Shown here in pieces: positions 7,580 through 10,237 of a stretch of 10,237 nt of DNA. Source of the DNA: Actinidia chinensis (lineage: Eukaryota > Streptophyta > Magnoliopsida > Ericales > Actinidiaceae); assembly GCA_009663005.1 (NCBI GenBank), contig CM018908.1:8222258-8232494 (forward strand), read 5' to 3'. Below the pieces are notes generated by a model, which was not told where the DNA came from, did not search any database, and was given only the letters and a program-made list of their open reading frames with translations. Numbering within the stretch: the stretch's first letter is position 1; every line of letters starts with the position of its first letter. Made by a program: the position numbers and the translations under genes.

Positions 7580-7949
7580 TCTAAAAAATCGCTGCTGTAA
7601 TATCGGGGGGCTGCCGGAGGGGCCTAGCCGCTACGCGGCTAGGCTGCCGCCTCGGCGGGGCCAGGCGGTTATTATTATTATATTATTATTATTATGATTT
7701 AATTAGTATTTTAATTAAAATAATATAAACTGACCAATATCAAATTTTAAACCACAAAATGATATCAAAATCGGAACGTTTCAAAGTTTAATATGAAATA
7801 CTCAAAGAGAAATATAAATGACAATTTAAAGTCTCTAAATATATAGAAATTAAACTAGGTCCTCTAAAAGCTATAGGGCGTTAATAGCGGCGGGCGAGGG
7901 CCCAGCGCCTCGTCGGGGCCTAGGCCGGCCGAAGCGGAGGATTTTTAGA
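7580..7949. mobile_element. Foldback element with GC-rich ends and AT-rich core, about 370 bp
   Basis: The ends are TCTAAAAAATC (7580-7590) and GATTTTTAGA (7940-7949), inverted with one A indel. Next to each end lies a block of 70 to 90 bases rich in GGCCTAG and GCGG words. The left block has a perfect 10-base hairpin (7622-7631 with 7635-7644, TAC loop); the right has the palindrome GGCCTAGGCC (7917-7926). Between them is AT-rich DNA opening with a TTA microsatellite. GC-rich tips of CCTAGGCGG vocabulary next to AAAATC-type ends are known from dispersed plant elements. I could not find a target duplication, so the superfamily (hAT-like or other) is open. No coding capacity. Confidence 0.5.
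7669..7695. repeat. (TTA)n microsatellite
   Basis: Nine TTA/ATT units occur with one slip, directly after the left GC-rich block of the foldback element. It is likely length-variable. Confidence 0.8.
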
Positions 7950-8660
7950 CAGAGATGGTGGGGAGATTGGCCACATAGTTTGTTAACAATCAACTTCAAG
8001 CTGATTGCCAGTACATTTCTGACATCATCGTTGCATAGCTTTTACCTTCCTTATAATTATATTCATACATATCATTATGCATTCAAATTTGGCATTTGGC
8101 ATAAAGTTCGGCTCAATGATTGTTAGTTTCATATAAAAACAAACCCATTTTGCATCATCTTTATATATTGGACAAAAGTCACTGTATAGATCTGAGTTGG
8201 CTAACCCAACTGCCATTTAGATAGATAGTAATGCAACTCATTGGATGTTTACTAGACTCTGTGCTTCTTCTTCAGGCCTACTGTGTGATTAATATTTACA
8301 AAGTCAATAAATGGGTTGTGTTAATTACCAATACAATGATTAGTAGTGTTGAAGAGCTGCTTTGGATTATTTGCTTAAATTCTGATAATTGAGATCATTG
8401 TAAGATGTGATGGCTAGTGCAATTCCAATGCACTGCTTAGAAGTGTACAAAGCTCTGAAATTTGGAATGGGTGCCGATCTATGGGGAACCAGAACACAAT
8501 GTTAGCACTTTAAACTACAAGAAAAATGGTACCATGCGGTCTAATATCATATTCTTTTCTGATTTTCATTTTTCCACATTCATTGATGGTTGTTTTCTTT
8601 TATTGAAAAACCTGGTGAAGAACAAAAATTGACAAATAAGAGCTCAGAATCCAAAAAACT
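7950..8660. other. AT-rich intron-like DNA, nothing specific
   Basis: No ordered repeat or convincing frame is visible. TTCTTCAG at 8269-8276 resembles a 3' splice site, but the sequence after it lacks a matching donor close by and has stops in several frames. Confidence 0.4.
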
Positions 8661-8666
8661 ATCTTG

Positions 8667-8871
8667 GTCTCCGAGAAATTTTAGTGACGGTAGGGGGAAA
8701 AAAGGTTTTTTAGTTTTTCTTTCATTCAAGTACATAACTTAACTTCAAGAAGCTCGAGGAGCGATGCTTTTGTCTCCGAGAAATTTAAAGCAAGGCAGGG
8801 GCATGAAGTTTTTTTTTAATTTTTTCTTTGATCACATAAACTTAACTTCAGCGCGAGGAGAAATTCTTTTG
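8667..8871. repeat. Diverged tandem duplication, unit about 105 bp
   Basis: Two units start at 8667 and 8772 with GTCTCCGAGAAATTT. Both continue with a GGCAGGGG-like word (GGTAGGGG in the first), a T-rich stretch, ACATAA plus CTTAACTTCA, and CGAGGAG followed by a word ending CTTTT. The order is fully conserved with many substitutions and small indels, so the duplication is old. No coding content; it lies in the putative intron. Confidence 0.7.
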
Positions 8872-9870
8872 CATACACCCACCCACCCAAGAAAAAAAAA
8901 GCTGATAATAGAAAGAGTGGGATGATGTTTTGAGGAGTTTCCATTCCAAATTATTTTACTGAGATGTTTAACACCATTGAGTCCTTGAACCATTAGTGTG
9001 TTTGATCAAGTATTTGGTGATGGAAAAAGAAATGGAAAGGTAAAGGTAAGATTTATCATACAAAGTTATTGGCAGTAATTGGATAAAAGATTTATGGCTA
9101 TGGAAGGCATGATTGCCATCAAAAAATGGTTTTTAGGGAATGGACAGCTAAATAGGAATTTTATATTTAAGAATGGAGAATGTCAATGTTTTAGGTTCCC
9201 TACTGACTTCCACCTACTTCTTTCCTTGTCCTCCCTGCTACAATTCCTATGCTTGCATCTCATATCAAAGATGCCAGGGCTTGTTCAATTCAGAGTCATG
9301 CATTTTCTTGTTTAATATTAGTAATTGTTAATGTTTTCACACTATTGGATGTGCACTGGTTTTCTTTATTGTTAATCTGTATTAATATGACTTATTTCCA
9401 ACACATGTTGTAAGTAATATTGTCACTTTCTTTTGTCATCTGATAGTTCAATTCCACAGAGTTTGATTTCTCATGAACACTGATAGATCTTCATGTTTTC
9501 AAACTGGAATGGTCTCTGGTTAAAGTTTGAATAATCTTGTTCCAACTATTATTGCTTAAATTTTATACATCCACATAAACAAAATACTTGTATCATACTT
9601 CTCACAAGTCGTAAGCAACATCTACTTATCAAGAAACAATTGAAACATCACTTCACCCAATAAATCTAATTCTTAGAACGCACTCAACTTTGTTTTGACT
9701 TAATGTTTTTAATGTACAAAAAATAAAAAATATAATAATATAGCAACCTCTTTCTCTGTGTGTGTATGTGAATTTAACTTTGCAAACGTTTTTCATCTAT
9801 TTCAATGCGTCAATAGCTTGAAGGGAAAAATTACAAAAAATTGATTCCCATTTTTCATCCATAATATATG
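8872..9870. other. AT-rich intron-like DNA, nothing specific
   Basis: I see no repeat, gene or regulatory signal that stands out. The 78-codon plus-strand frame at 9079-9315 begins at a TTG and has no recognisable domain; its first half is more varied than its Leu-rich second half, but splice-like borders are lacking. Confidence 0.4.
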
Positions 9871-9871
9871 C

Positions 9872-9901
9872 ATGTGTGTGTCGTGGTGTGTGTGTGTTGT
9901 G
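9872..9901. repeat. (GT)n microsatellite, interrupted
   Basis: A run of GT dinucleotides is broken by TCG and a T insertion. A smaller GT run lies near 9757-9769. Confidence 0.7.
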
Positions 9902-10172
9902 TACCATTCCGTATATGATATTGTACATGGAACAAAAATTGAGATTTGTTTGACAATTAAATGTTTTGTCTCCTATGGGATCTCATATTAGTAAAAGTTT
10001 TGCTAAAACACCGTGCATGAACTTCATATAGAGACAATCGTTATCTATGTCCAGTAGTGTCTATTCACGTATCAACCCACACTTTTGATTTTTTTAAGTC
10101 TGTCGTATTTGAGTTTTTTTCTTTTTTCTGTTATCCTGACTTTCTTATCTGGGTGTTGAATTAAATGTTTAG

Positions 10173-10237
10173 GTTTTTTAAATCTGCAAAGTTGAAATAA
10201 AAGTTTGACTGCTGATAATGAGAATGGGAATTGTTGG
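10173..10237 (+). other. Possible start of exon 2 with initiation codon
   Basis: Upstream is a T-rich stretch (10087-10135), a CTGAC branch-like word (10136-10140) and TTTAG ending at 10172, about 33 bases from the branch A, a normal distance. The downstream sequence is purine-richer and contains ATG at 10218 (A at -3, A at +4) and at 10224 in frame with it. The visible protein start would be MRMGIVG before the window ends. Stops upstream in all frames fit an untranslated leader. Too short to identify the protein. Confidence 0.25.

Larger units (their letters stand above)
6556..10172 (+). other. Putative long first intron
   Basis: Apart from two GC-rich patches of an inserted element, the stretch is AT-rich with many T runs, contains no long convincing frame, and is bounded by a donor-like word at 6556 and an acceptor-like word at 10171-10172. 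The frames at 7210-7515 and 9079-9315 translate T-rich DNA into Phe/Leu-rich or patternless products and show no domain. Plant first introns in leaders often hold transposon pieces, as here. Internal exons, for example after the TTCTTCAG at 8269-8276, cannot be excluded. Confidence 0.3.

Noticed and set aside
7572..7957. 8-bp hAT target duplication around the foldback element
   Set aside because: The eight bases outside each end (GGAAGGTT and CAGAGATG) do not match, so no duplication is claimed.
9079..9315. 78-codon frame as an internal exon
   Set aside because: No splice-like borders match, the start is TTG, and half the product is Leu-rich from T-rich DNA.

Overview
The window looks like nuclear DNA of a flowering plant. 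The signs are two transposable elements with GTTTGG-containing ends flanked by TAA/TTA duplications (PIF/Harbinger or Tourist style), a CT-rich GC-rich gene leader, T-rich intron-like DNA with plant-type splice signals, and sharp swings between GC-rich repeat blocks and AT-rich spacer. There are no bacterial-style genes, ribosome binding sites or operons. I recognise no complete protein-coding gene, tRNA or rRNA, and I cannot name the species.

Layout. Positions 1-2480 are repeat-derived DNA: a GC-rich block (about 61-1180), an AT-rich spacer (about 1200-2060) with a 69-bp tandem dimer, and a block built on short CACGAC/CGATTAA motifs (about 2081-2470). Positions 2491-5230 are a mosaic of nested elements. 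A diverged inverted repeat (2491-2690 against 4210-4404) surrounds a 1031-bp PIF/Harbinger-like element (2852-3882). A second, 448-bp Tourist-like element (4512-4959) sits in a pyrimidine-rich stretch. None of these has a recognisable transposase, so all appear non-autonomous.

From about 5300 the sequence changes to what I infer is the 5' end of a plus-strand gene: a CCAAT/CT-rich promoter-like stretch, a GC-rich leader of about 1.1 kb with several short open frames, and candidate splice donors at 6353 and 6556. The remaining 3.6 kb is AT- and T-rich, has no convincing exon, and reads like a long first intron. It carries a GC-tipped inverted-repeat element (7580-7949), a 71-nt pyrimidine tract and a diverged 105-bp tandem duplication. 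The last 65 bases may open exon 2, with a branch-point and acceptor signal before 10172 and candidate ATGs at 10218 and 10224. The protein would then lie mostly beyond the window. The gene model is inference from splice-like signals and base composition; the two TAA/TTA-flanked elements are directly visible.

I found no strong evidence of a new biological system. The most interesting points are the nested inverted-repeat architecture, the GC-tipped foldback element inside the putative intron, and the short frames in the leader.
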